This document shows, one piece after another, positions 9,599 through 17,706 of a DNA stretch of 64,000 nt; within the stretch, counting starts at the first letter, position 1; each line of letters begins with the position of its first letter. The stretch is from Thalassotalea sp. PP2-459 (lineage in GTDB: Bacteria > Pseudomonadota > Gammaproteobacteria > Enterobacterales > Alteromonadaceae). A program made the translations under genes and the position numbers. Location of the stretch: the NCBI RefSeq assembly GCF_001913705.1, contig NZ_MKQD01000043.1:1-64000 (forward strand), written 5' to 3'. Below the pieces are notes generated by a model. It saw only the letters and a program-made list of their open reading frames with translations. It was not told the origin of the DNA and did no database searches.

Positions 9599-10879
9599 TT
9601 ACTCCAGTATCTCGATATAAGCTTCGTCGCGCATTTCTTTTAACCAACGAGCACTTTCCATTGAATATTTACGTTTGTATAGCACTTGATAAACGCGGTT
9701 TTCATTCATTTGTTGAGTTGCATCTAGCGTTCTTCTCCCGGTTAACTCCGCAATATGCCAACCAAATGAAGTGCGAAAGGGTTGAGAGACTTCATTCACG
9801 CTTAGCTTAGCTAAGGTGTTAGAAAATGCGGGGTCAAATGATTTTGGATCTGTCCAGCCTAACTCTCCACCTTTCACTGACGTTGGGCCATCTGAATATT
9901 CTTTTGCCAGTTCTGCAAAGTCTGCTTCGCCTGAAACAATTTGTTCACGAAGATTTTCTAATGTTTCCTTGGCCTTAGCTTCACTTAAAATAATAGTGGG
10001 TTCAATCAAAATGTGTCTTGAGTTGACCTCTTCAACCTCCATGACTTGGCGACCACGAATATCTTGAACTTTTACGATACTAAAGCCTAGTCCTGTTCTA
10101 ATTGGGCCTAATATGGTGCCTTTATCTTTACCGTCAACAAGCTCTGAAAACAGGGTTGGTAATTCATTGATACTACGCCAGCCTAAATCGCCACCTTCTA
10201 AGGCATTTGAACCGCCTGAAGACGCGATAGCAATGCGGGTAAAATCTGAACCGTCATTTAGTAGTTTTAGCACTTTTTCTGCACGGGTTTTTGCAGCATT
10301 TATGTCATCTTGCGAAGGCTCAGGTGGAAATTCAATTAAAATGTGGCCTAAGCGATACTCAACGTCATTGTTGGTTTGCTCTTTCATCACAGCAAGTAAG
10401 TTGGTGACTTCTTGTGGTGAAATATAAATGCGGCGACGTACAGAGTTTCGTGTTACTTCACCACTAATAAGTTCTTGGCGAGCATTTTCACGGTATTTTT
10501 CATAATCTAAACCTTCACTGATAATTGATTGACGAAATTGCTCTAGGGTCAAATTATTATCTTGCGCAATTGACAGTATGGTTTCATCGAGTTGAGCATC
10601 ACTTATTTGTATACCCATACGCTCACCTAATTGTGCCACGAGGTTGTCATCAATTAGCTTTTCAGTGACTTGCACACGTAATGCTTTATCACTTGGCAAT
10701 GTTTGATTTTTCTTTGCCGCTTGTTGTTTAATCTTACTTAGAAAATCTTGAATTTCTGATTCTAACACCACACCGTCATTAACAATCACGGCGACGCTAT
10801 CTAATTTTACTTCTTGAGCTGATGCATAGCTGCCAATAAAGGCACAAGCCAATACAAAAGATTTTAATATGGTTTTCAT
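9599..10879 (-). CDS. surA: Periplasmic chaperone/peptidyl-prolyl isomerase SurA
   Basis: A periplasmic chaperone that escorts unfolded outer-membrane proteins (including LptD) to the BAM complex. It has a signal peptide of about 21 residues ending in SYASA, an N-terminal chaperone domain (DSVAVIVNDGVVLESEI) and two parvulin (PPIC) domains at about 175-275 and 285-385, each with the GG(D/E)LGW signature. A C-terminal helix completes the core domain. The 426-residue length is normal. It sits 17 nt downstream of lptD, which makes the client and its chaperone a tight pair. Confidence 0.97.
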   Translation of the reverse strand: MKTILKSFVLACAFIGSYASAQEVKLDSVAVIVNDGVVLESEIQDFLSKIKQQAAKKNQTLPSDKALRVQVTEKLIDDNLVAQLGERMGIQISDAQLDETILSIAQDNNLTLEQFRQSIISEGLDYEKYRENARQELISGEVTRNSVRRRIYISPQEVTNLLAVMKEQTNNDVEYRLGHILIEFPPEPSQDDINAAKTRAEKVLKLLNDGSDFTRIAIASSGGSNALEGGDLGWRSINELPTLFSELVDGKDKGTILGPIRTGLGFSIVKVQDIRGRQVMEVEEVNSRHILIEPTIILSEAKAKETLENLREQIVSGEADFAELAKEYSDGPTSVKGGELGWTDPKSFDPAFSNTLAKLSVNEVSQPFRTSFGWHIAELTGRRTLDATQQMNENRVYQVLYKRKYSMESARWLKEMRDEAYIEILE

Positions 10880-10896
10880 TAATTATATTTCTTCGT

Positions 10897-13173
10897 TTAA
10901 TTGTTGAGAAAATAAGGGCGTTTGTAACCAAAGATACTGTTGTTAAACATTTCAGTTGTGTCTATTGGTTGTCTGTTACCGCCTAATCCTTTTATGATGA
11001 ACTGTATCATGAATCCACTATCAAATTCATCGCGGTTTTGCTGAAATTGATTTTGCTCATCAATATTTGAGTTAATATGTCGGTGAAAAGCAAAGCGAAC
11101 CGCCCAGCAACAGCTTTCATATTGTAACCCTGCATAGCTTTCTAAGCTTCGTTTATCTTTTAAATCTTGTGTCACACGACCCACAAACTGCCAGTTTTTA
11201 TTTACTGCGACACTTGTCAGTAACGAAACTTGTTCAAGCTTGCTACCTGAGACATTTTTGCTATAGCGATGGTTCAATTGAATTGTATTATTATTGTTAA
11301 AAACATAATCTAATGAGCTTTGGCTTCGATTGGTTGAGTTTTCTTTTGTGTTGTATTGAATGTCGCTACTAAATTGCCAATTTCTATTCAAACTTAAGTA
11401 CAATTCACTGGCTAGTGCTGATTCACCTGATGAGGCGATTTGCTGATTGTTGTGGCTAACATGGGTATCATTTAAATAAACAATGCGACCGACACTTAAT
11501 CTAAATTTTTCTGTATTGTCATTATCGAGCAAACGACTGGTGATACCCCACGAATATTGATTTGCTTGCGCAATCCTATCTAAACCACTAAAACGTCTAT
11601 CACGAAAAAGGCCATCATAGTCATCTTGTAATGTTGTTGTATCGTAAACGCCAATTGCAGATTGATCTTCATCTGGAATATATAAATATTGTAGTTGTGG
11701 CTCTAGGGTTTGGGTGAAAGCTTGATCGAAATAGGTAATGTTACGGTCAAAGTTCATTCCGCCATGTAAGCGAATTTTAGGCAAGGTTCTACTCACTGAT
11801 TTTTCTAAACGATTAAATGCCTCTGTTCGGGTTTGATGGTAGTTGGTTTGTAACACTCTCAGTTCAGAGTTAAGAAACCATGCAGGTGTTGAAATCGGTA
11901 ACGTGAGGCCTGCTTCAAAATGATATCTGTCTGCTTCAGGCAATGTCAGATTATTTGACGTAAATCGGGTAATTTCAGAATAAATATCAAACTCGGCATG
12001 ATAAAAGTTAAGAGGAGTAAAATGGCTAAACTCAATATGGGGTAAGGTTTGATAACTCGTTTGGTGTTCACCTAATACTTCAAAATCTTGAAGTTGCAGC
12101 TTGGTAAACCAGTTATCGCTGAAATATGCGATTTCTCCTATTTGATACAAGTAGGCATCGTTTGAATTGTATTGCTCGCTTTTAATATCCACAAGGTAGT
12201 TATCGTCACTAATTGTAGTGTAATCAACGTAAGCGCGAATATTTTCAGAAATAGTCCCTACATGTTGAATACGTGCTAAAAAGCGTTTATCGTCATTATT
12301 TAATTCATCATCTTTATTTAGATATTCAATATTTAATTGACCATTTTGCTGGCCTGATAAATATCGGAATTCAGTTAATAGTTGTAGGCCACGTTTAGAC
12401 ATGTATCTCGGCGTGATAGTGGCGTCCATATTAGGGGCAATATTCCAATAAAAAGGTGATTCAAATTGAAAGCCGGTACGTTGTGAGGAAGAAAACTTCG
12501 GATAGAGAAAACCCGATTTACGTTCATTCGAAACAGGGAATGAAAAGTACGGCACATAAAAAACAGGAACGCCGAATAGTTTAAAGCGTGCGTTGTAGGC
12601 TTCACCGTGGTTTTCATCGAGTGAAATACTGATTTCGCTGGCTTGAATTTGCCAATCAGGCACCTCGCCATAACAAGTAGTAAAATTAGAATCAACTAAC
12701 GTTAAAGTACCATCGCCGGTGACTCTAATATTACCAGCACTACCGTGACCTGGGTTACCTGCCAGTTGGTAAGAACTTTGCGTTAACTCGGTATAGTTTT
12801 GTGATTTGCTAGCATCTAACGATGAGGCAAAAATATCAACCGTTGGGTTTTGAAAGTGTATATTACCGGTGGCCGACAACGCGGAAGTTGTTCTATCAAC
12901 AAATAATTCATCAGCTGAAATGGCTTGTCCTTGTCCTGAAAGGGTTACCCCACCGATAAATTTGGCAAATTTTTCTCGCTTAATATGCGTAGACTTTGAC
13001 CATATGTTATAAGTATCGCTGTTTAATGTTTCAGAACCATCAACAATGGTAGGGTAAGTTGGAAGCGGGCAGCTAGCATTGATATTTTGTATGGAATCAG
13101 CAGTTTGCGCTAACACGTTTAAAGGAAAAAAATATGTCGTTGATATGACCAACAATGTCCGGAGAAAATGCAT
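10897..13173 (-). CDS. lptD: LPS-assembly protein LptD
   Basis: The outer-membrane translocon that inserts lipopolysaccharide, acting with LptE. A signal peptide ends near residue 22 (NVLA). The N-terminal periplasmic OstA-like beta-jellyroll contains DELFVDRTTSALSATGNI, and a large beta barrel follows. The Cys pattern of the family is kept: one near the mature N-terminus (ASCPLP), one in FTTCYGE and a vicinal pair in YESCCW. These form the inter-domain disulfides needed for activity. At 758 residues it is slightly shorter than the E. coli protein. It diverges from amgK and heads the surA-pdxA-rsmA-apaG-apaH block. Confidence 0.96.
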   Translation of the reverse strand: MHFLRTLLVISTTYFFPLNVLAQTADSIQNINASCPLPTYPTIVDGSETLNSDTYNIWSKSTHIKREKFAKFIGGVTLSGQGQAISADELFVDRTTSALSATGNIHFQNPTVDIFASSLDASKSQNYTELTQSSYQLAGNPGHGSAGNIRVTGDGTLTLVDSNFTTCYGEVPDWQIQASEISISLDENHGEAYNARFKLFGVPVFYVPYFSFPVSNERKSGFLYPKFSSSQRTGFQFESPFYWNIAPNMDATITPRYMSKRGLQLLTEFRYLSGQQNGQLNIEYLNKDDELNNDDKRFLARIQHVGTISENIRAYVDYTTISDDNYLVDIKSEQYNSNDAYLYQIGEIAYFSDNWFTKLQLQDFEVLGEHQTSYQTLPHIEFSHFTPLNFYHAEFDIYSEITRFTSNNLTLPEADRYHFEAGLTLPISTPAWFLNSELRVLQTNYHQTRTEAFNRLEKSVSRTLPKIRLHGGMNFDRNITYFDQAFTQTLEPQLQYLYIPDEDQSAIGVYDTTTLQDDYDGLFRDRRFSGLDRIAQANQYSWGITSRLLDNDNTEKFRLSVGRIVYLNDTHVSHNNQQIASSGESALASELYLSLNRNWQFSSDIQYNTKENSTNRSQSSLDYVFNNNNTIQLNHRYSKNVSGSKLEQVSLLTSVAVNKNWQFVGRVTQDLKDKRSLESYAGLQYESCCWAVRFAFHRHINSNIDEQNQFQQNRDEFDSGFMIQFIIKGLGGNRQPIDTTEMFNNSIFGYKRPYFLNN

Positions 13174-13404
13174 TAATGTTCCGATAAGTAAAATGGCTTG
13201 TTAGGTATCACAAAAATTCATATTATTTTACCCCTAAAGTTGTTAATAATATAGCAATTTTATCTAATGAAACATTATTATAGCGGTATAACGAAATATA
13301 AGTACATATAGCGATAATGTGAACCCAATAAATAAACGGTAATTCGTCTTTCCTGATTATTTTTTCATTATATTAATTGTATTAGTCAGCAGTAGGAGAA
13401 ATTT

Positions 13405-14400
13405 TTGCACGACGTAAGACATGATCAGCTAACGGATTGGTTAGCTGAAAAACACAAAAGCAATCAAGTGACACTGCAGCCTTTAACTGGAGATGCGGGG
13501 TTTAGACGATACTTTCGGTTTCAATTAAATGAACAATCTTTTATTGCGGTGGATTCACCGACCCAGTATTGCAACAATAAAGCGTTTGTTCAGATGTCAA
13601 AACGTTTAGTGCAAGCAGATATTCTACAACCTGAAATTTTTTATCATGACAATGAAAAAGGCTTCTTTTGCTTAATGGACTTAGGGGATATTTTACTCGC
13701 TGATGTGTTATCGCCAGATACTGTGATTGAGTATTACCAGCGTGCGATTGATCTTTTGCCTGTTATTGCAATGCTTCCGCAAGAAAACTTACCGCACTAT
13801 GATGCTGATTTTGTGAGAATGGAACTCGATATCTTTACACAATGGTTGTTAAAAGAGCATTTAGATATCACCTTATCACCTGAAGAACGCCAGTCACTAG
13901 CAACCTGTTTTGACTGTTTAATTGATAATGTATTGGCACAACCTCAAGTTGTGATGCATCGAGATTTTCACAGTCGAAATTTAATGTGTTATCAACAACA
14001 ACTAGCGGTAATTGATTTTCAAGATGCAGTTATCGGCCCTGTTACCTATGATGTCGTGTCATTACTTAGAGATTGCTACGTTAAATGGTCAGATGATGTT
14101 GTAGAACAAGCATTGAAATATTTTATTGCTCACTATGGTAAACAATTAACAGGAGAGAATATATCTACTGCGCAATGGCGTCGATGGTTCGATTTAATGG
14201 GAATTCAACGTCATGTAAAGGCGGCAGGAATATTTGCACGATTAAAGCATCGCGATGGCAAGCCTAGTTATGTGAAGGATATCCCGTTGACCTTGCATTA
14301 TATTGTTGACGTGTGTCAGCATTACCCTGAGCTTGCATCACTAAAACAATTAGTCATTGATAAAGTATTACCGCTTGTTGAGCACAAGGAAGCTAAATGA
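13405..14400 (+). CDS. amgK: N-acetylmuramate/N-acetylglucosamine kinase AmgK
   Basis: An aminoglycoside-phosphotransferase-fold kinase. The AmgK family phosphorylates the anomeric position of MurNAc and GlcNAc in the MurU-dependent peptidoglycan recycling route that bypasses de novo UDP-MurNAc synthesis. Visible motifs are GDAGFRRYFRF near the N-terminus, the catalytic loop HRDFHSRNLM and the metal-binding VIDFQDAVIGP. The only fitting start is a TTG at 13405, with AGGAG 6 nt upstream; the next in-frame ATG would remove the nucleotide-binding region. It overlaps murU by 4 nt (ATGA), which supports the shared pathway. Confidence 0.9.
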   Translation: MHDVRHDQLTDWLAEKHKSNQVTLQPLTGDAGFRRYFRFQLNEQSFIAVDSPTQYCNNKAFVQMSKRLVQADILQPEIFYHDNEKGFFCLMDLGDILLADVLSPDTVIEYYQRAIDLLPVIAMLPQENLPHYDADFVRMELDIFTQWLLKEHLDITLSPEERQSLATCFDCLIDNVLAQPQVVMHRDFHSRNLMCYQQQLAVIDFQDAVIGPVTYDVVSLLRDCYVKWSDDVVEQALKYFIAHYGKQLTGENISTAQWRRWFDLMGIQRHVKAAGIFARLKHRDGKPSYVKDIPLTLHYIVDVCQHYPELASLKQLVIDKVLPLVEHKEAK

Positions 14401-15083
14401 AGGTTATGATTTTAGCGGCCGGCCGCGGCGAAAGAATGCGACCTTTAACCGATAATTTGCCTAAGCCAATGTTATCAGTAGCAGGAAAGCCATTAATCGT
14501 CCATCATATTGAAAAATTACGCAAAGCAGGTTTTCGTGAATTTGTTATAAACACTGCTTGGTTAGGCGATAAGATAGTGGCATGTTTAAAGGATGGTCGT
14601 CAATTTGGTGTATCCATTGTCTATAGCCATGAAGGAGAACAAGCACTCGAAACTGCTGGCGGTATATGCCAAGCACTGCCAATTCTTGACGATAATAACG
14701 CACCTTTTTTAGTGGTGAATGGTGATATTTACGTTGATTATCATTTTAACGATATCCCGAAGTTATCAGAACAAACACAGGCACACTTATGGCTAGTGGA
14801 AAATCCTGAACATAATCCTTTAGGGGATTTTAATTTGGAAGATGGGCAGGTGAAAAATAATGGAGATACTGCTTCTCGATATACATATAGTGGCATCGGT
14901 ATTTATCGTGCAGGCTTATTTTCAACCTGTCAAAAAGGTCAGCCAACGAAGCTAGCACCATTGTTGCGTGATGCCATTAATCAACAGACGGTAACGGGTA
15001 GTGTGTTACCCAGTAACTGGACAGATGTGGGAACTCCTGAACGGCTTGCTTTACTTAACAAAGAATTAGAAGGTTTTTATTAA
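14397..15083 (+). CDS. murU: N-acetylmuramate-1-phosphate uridylyltransferase MurU
   Basis: A nucleotidyltransferase that converts MurNAc-1-phosphate and UTP to UDP-MurNAc in cell-wall recycling. The N-terminal signature MILAAGRGERMRPLTDNLPK is canonical for the sugar-1-phosphate nucleotidyltransferase fold, followed by VVNGDIYVDY (metal-binding Asp) and a C-terminal WTDVGTPERL. The 228-residue length is that of MurU rather than longer glucose-1-phosphate enzymes. Overlap with amgK (ATGA) and with the djlA start (1 nt) indicates one transcript. Together with amgK it suggests a fosfomycin-bypassing salvage route. Confidence 0.92.
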   Translation: MKVMILAAGRGERMRPLTDNLPKPMLSVAGKPLIVHHIEKLRKAGFREFVINTAWLGDKIVACLKDGRQFGVSIVYSHEGEQALETAGGICQALPILDDNNAPFLVVNGDIYVDYHFNDIPKLSEQTQAHLWLVENPEHNPLGDFNLEDGQVKNNGDTASRYTYSGIGIYRAGLFSTCQKGQPTKLAPLLRDAINQQTVTGSVLPSNWTDVGTPERLALLNKELEGFY

Positions 15084-15874
15084 TGCGTATATGGGGCAAA
15101 GTACTTGGTTTTTTATTTGGTTTTATGCTGAGTAAACATTTAATCGGTGCATTATTAGGTATGTGGCTGGGACATCGCTTTGATAAAGGCGTGGGTTTCG
15201 ATTTCGATCGATTTGCAGCGCAAGATGAAGAAAGTAAACAACAAACTTTTTTTTACACCACGTTCACCGTCATGGGGTATATCGCTAAAGCCAAGGGTCG
15301 AGTAACAGAGCATGAGATCGCATTTGCTAGTGCCTATATGAATAAGCTTGGTTTAACTGCTGAAATGAAGAAGCAGGCACAAGATGCGTTTCGTGAAGGT
15401 AAATTGGCTGGCTTTCCTATAGAAAAACAATTAACAACGTTCAAAAAACGTTGTGGTCACCGACAAGACTTGCTGTTAATGTTTGTGGAAATTCAGATTC
15501 AAGTTGCGTTTGCTGACGGCAGTTTAGAGCAAAGCGAGCGTGAAGCTTTGCATGTAATAGCAAAAAAATTAGGTTTTTCGGCACGTGATTTAGATAAGTT
15601 GCTTGAAATGATCATGGCAGGAGCACAGTTTCATCAAGGTGCAGAACAAGGGCAGTCACATCAAGAACAACTTGAACATGCCTATAAATTGCTAGGAGTT
15701 TCCCCTTCGGCATCGGCTCAAGAAGTAAAAAAAGCGTATCGTAAACTCATGGCTCAGCATCACCCAGATAAACTTGTTGCAAAAGGCCTACCACCTGAAA
15801 TGATGGAGTCTGCAAAAGAGCAGGCACAAGACATTCAGGCGGCGTATGAGTTGATCAACAAAAAGAAAAGTTAG
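15083..15874 (+). CDS. djlA: Co-chaperone DjlA
   Basis: A membrane-anchored DnaJ-like protein that stimulates DnaK. It starts with a single glycine-rich membrane segment (about residues 7-30; LGFLFGFMLSKHLIGALLG). A TerB-like helical domain of about 130 residues follows, and a C-terminal J domain (about 197-263) contains the invariant HPD in QHHPDKL. The 263-residue length matches the family. It overlaps murU by 1 nt and ends 28 nt before the convergent DUF3530 gene. In enterobacteria djlA also lies next to lptD, so the neighbourhood is conserved. Confidence 0.94.
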   Translation: MRIWGKVLGFLFGFMLSKHLIGALLGMWLGHRFDKGVGFDFDRFAAQDEESKQQTFFYTTFTVMGYIAKAKGRVTEHEIAFASAYMNKLGLTAEMKKQAQDAFREGKLAGFPIEKQLTTFKKRCGHRQDLLLMFVEIQIQVAFADGSLEQSEREALHVIAKKLGFSARDLDKLLEMIMAGAQFHQGAEQGQSHQEQLEHAYKLLGVSPSASAQEVKKAYRKLMAQHHPDKLVAKGLPPEMMESAKEQAQDIQAAYELINKKKS

Positions 15875-15902
15875 CCATGTGTTTACGACTTATCTGAGCG
15901 AA

Positions 15903-16877
15903 TTACCACCCGAGTGATGTTAGCCAACCTTTAATTTGTGTTGCTAACGCATTGGCATCGTAATAGCCGGTAGTGAAGTTAAATAAGGTGGTCTGTCGAT
16001 ATTGAGACTTTGCAAGTTGTTTAACGTACTTGGTACGTAGAGCCACATTACGAGGAACCTGAAAATGATCAGCTTTCAAAGAAACATCAAGTATAGGTAA
16101 GGTTAAGTCAGTCAGATGTTCTGCCGCAATTTGTGTTTCTTGTGTCGTTGGCATGTAAGCACTTAACATGATATAGGCATTTGGTTTAGCAAATTCAGGC
16201 TGCTGTAAAATTGACAAAATTTGTGCAGCATTTTGCCCTTGTGCAATTAATATGATGATCCCAGGAAAGCTTTTTGCCTTTTCAATACTTGCGGCGATTA
16301 ATGGGGCTAGTTGTTGTTGATATTGAGCCAACTGTTCGGCATTTTCTGTTGCTTTAGCTGCATCGTCGAGCGCGTTTGAAGGATAGTTTTCAGGCTTATC
16401 AAGCGGTTGTAAACTAAATGTTGTCCATCCTTGTTTTGGCAATATTTTTCGTAATTCGTTGATGGCTTGAGGGCTCGTCGCCGGTTGTTGCCATTCTGGT
16501 ATTAAAATAGCAATTCCTTTTGGTAATTCGCTATCATGGGTAGTCACTAAGGCAACGTGTTCATTATCATCGACCATAATATTTTCATATTCACCTTCTG
16601 GTAAATAATGCTTTAAATCTAACGCATAAATTTCAGGCAATGTTTTAGGGAGTGATATTTCGGCTTTTTCAGGTGATTGTTGTTCATTAGTTACTGTTTC
16701 GGCATCAGCCTTGTTCGTCGTTTTTTCTGAAGCCTTTTCTGGTGTCGATTCGCTAGTGTTTTGTTGCGTTTCTTGTTCTTGGTTTTCTTGGCTGAACGAA
16801 CGGCTAGAAATAGCTGAGCTAGCAACAATAAAGCTGATGATAACAGGCAAAAGTACTGCTTTTGTTAGTATGCCCAT
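15903..16877 (-). CDS. DUF3530 family protein, exported alpha/beta-hydrolase-like
   Basis: A 324-residue protein with an N-terminal hydrophobic signal (about residues 5-25). A low-complexity linker of roughly 50 residues rich in Glu, Gln, Thr and Lys follows. A domain resembling DUF3530 comes next: LPKGIAILIPEW, then GIIILIAQGQNAAQIL in the position of a hydrolase nucleophile elbow, but with Gln where the nucleophilic Ser would be. That substitution suggests a degenerate or non-catalytic fold. Function unknown. It is flanked by djlA (convergent) and rluA (same strand, 161 nt away). Confidence 0.7.
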   Translation of the reverse strand: MGILTKAVLLPVIISFIVASSAISSRSFSQENQEQETQQNTSESTPEKASEKTTNKADAETVTNEQQSPEKAEISLPKTLPEIYALDLKHYLPEGEYENIMVDDNEHVALVTTHDSELPKGIAILIPEWQQPATSPQAINELRKILPKQGWTTFSLQPLDKPENYPSNALDDAAKATENAEQLAQYQQQLAPLIAASIEKAKSFPGIIILIAQGQNAAQILSILQQPEFAKPNAYIMLSAYMPTTQETQIAAEHLTDLTLPILDVSLKADHFQVPRNVALRTKYVKQLAKSQYRQTTLFNFTTGYYDANALATQIKGWLTSLGW

Positions 16878-16990
16878 TACGATTCCTAATAATTATATCA
16901 ATTGGTACTATATCGACACTTTAACGAAAAACTGTTGTTAAAAACAAGCTTACCGTTTCAGTTGATTAGCTAACTTCTTATCCCGAGCAC

Positions 16991-17037
16991 CAATAAACTG
17001 TTGCAAAAATAAACGCGAAAGGTCAACAGACCCCAGT
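16991..17037. repeat. Dispersed repeat family B, copy 1
   Basis: A 47-bp stretch starting CAATAAACTGTTGCAAAAAT and continuing AAACGCGAAAGGTCAACAGA. It aligns with 31495-31540 at about 80% identity with one single-base gap. It lies just downstream of the rluA stop codon, in intergenic DNA. No coding potential. Confidence 0.6.
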
Positions 17038-17038
17038 A

Positions 17039-17704
17039 TCAAAACGGGCAATCGGCTCCGATGGTTAGCATTCTTTGCTGAACTGGGTGGTTAAATGTTA
17101 GTTCACGTGCATGTAATAATAAGCGGTTACTCATACTTAGTGCTTGTGAGTGGGCATACAATCTATCTCCAAGTATAGGGTGACCAAGGTACAACATATG
17201 TACGCGTAACTGATGAGAGCGTCCAGTTATCGGCGTTAACTTAACTAAACTGGTTTGCTCGTCTGCACTTAGTACTTGGTAATGGGTCAGTGCCTTTTTA
17301 CCAATCTCGTAGTCTATCTTTTGTTTTGGTCGATTCGGCCAGTCACAAATTAATGGTTGATCAATGGTTCCTGTTTCTTGCTCTGGATGACCAAAAAGAC
17401 GCGCAAGGTAGTATTTTTGCGTTAACCTTTTTTCAAATTGTCGGCTAATTTCTACATGCGCGTGTTTATTTAATGCCATCAGCATGACACCTGAAGTTGC
17501 CATATCTAATCTGTGTACAATGGTAGCAGTTGGTAGTACACGTTGAACACGTGTTTGCAGACAGTCTTTATGCTCAGGTAGTCTTCCTGGTACAGAAAGA
17601 AGGCCACTTGGTTTATTCACCACGACGATATCATTGTCTCGATACAGTATATCAAGGTAAGGAGATAACGGCGGTGAATAAACAAAGTCAGGGTTTGCGC
17701 TCAT
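17039..17704 (-). CDS. rluA: Dual-specificity 23S rRNA/tRNA pseudouridine synthase RluA
   Basis: A pseudouridine synthase acting on U746 of 23S rRNA and U32 of several tRNAs. The catalytic motif HRLDMATSGVMLMALN supplies the nucleophilic Asp. Also visible are VVNKPSGLLSVPGR near the N-terminus and the GRSHQLRVHMLYLGHPILGD element near the C-terminus. At 221 residues without an S4 domain it is RluA-type rather than RluC/D-type. It follows rapA by 2 nt, the same pairing as in E. coli. Confidence 0.94.
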   Translation of the reverse strand: MSANPDFVYSPPLSPYLDILYRDNDIVVVNKPSGLLSVPGRLPEHKDCLQTRVQRVLPTATIVHRLDMATSGVMLMALNKHAHVEISRQFEKRLTQKYYLARLFGHPEQETGTIDQPLICDWPNRPKQKIDYEIGKKALTHYQVLSADEQTSLVKLTPITGRSHQLRVHMLYLGHPILGDRLYAHSQALSMSNRLLLHARELTFNHPVQQRMLTIGADCPF

Positions 17705-17706
17705 CG

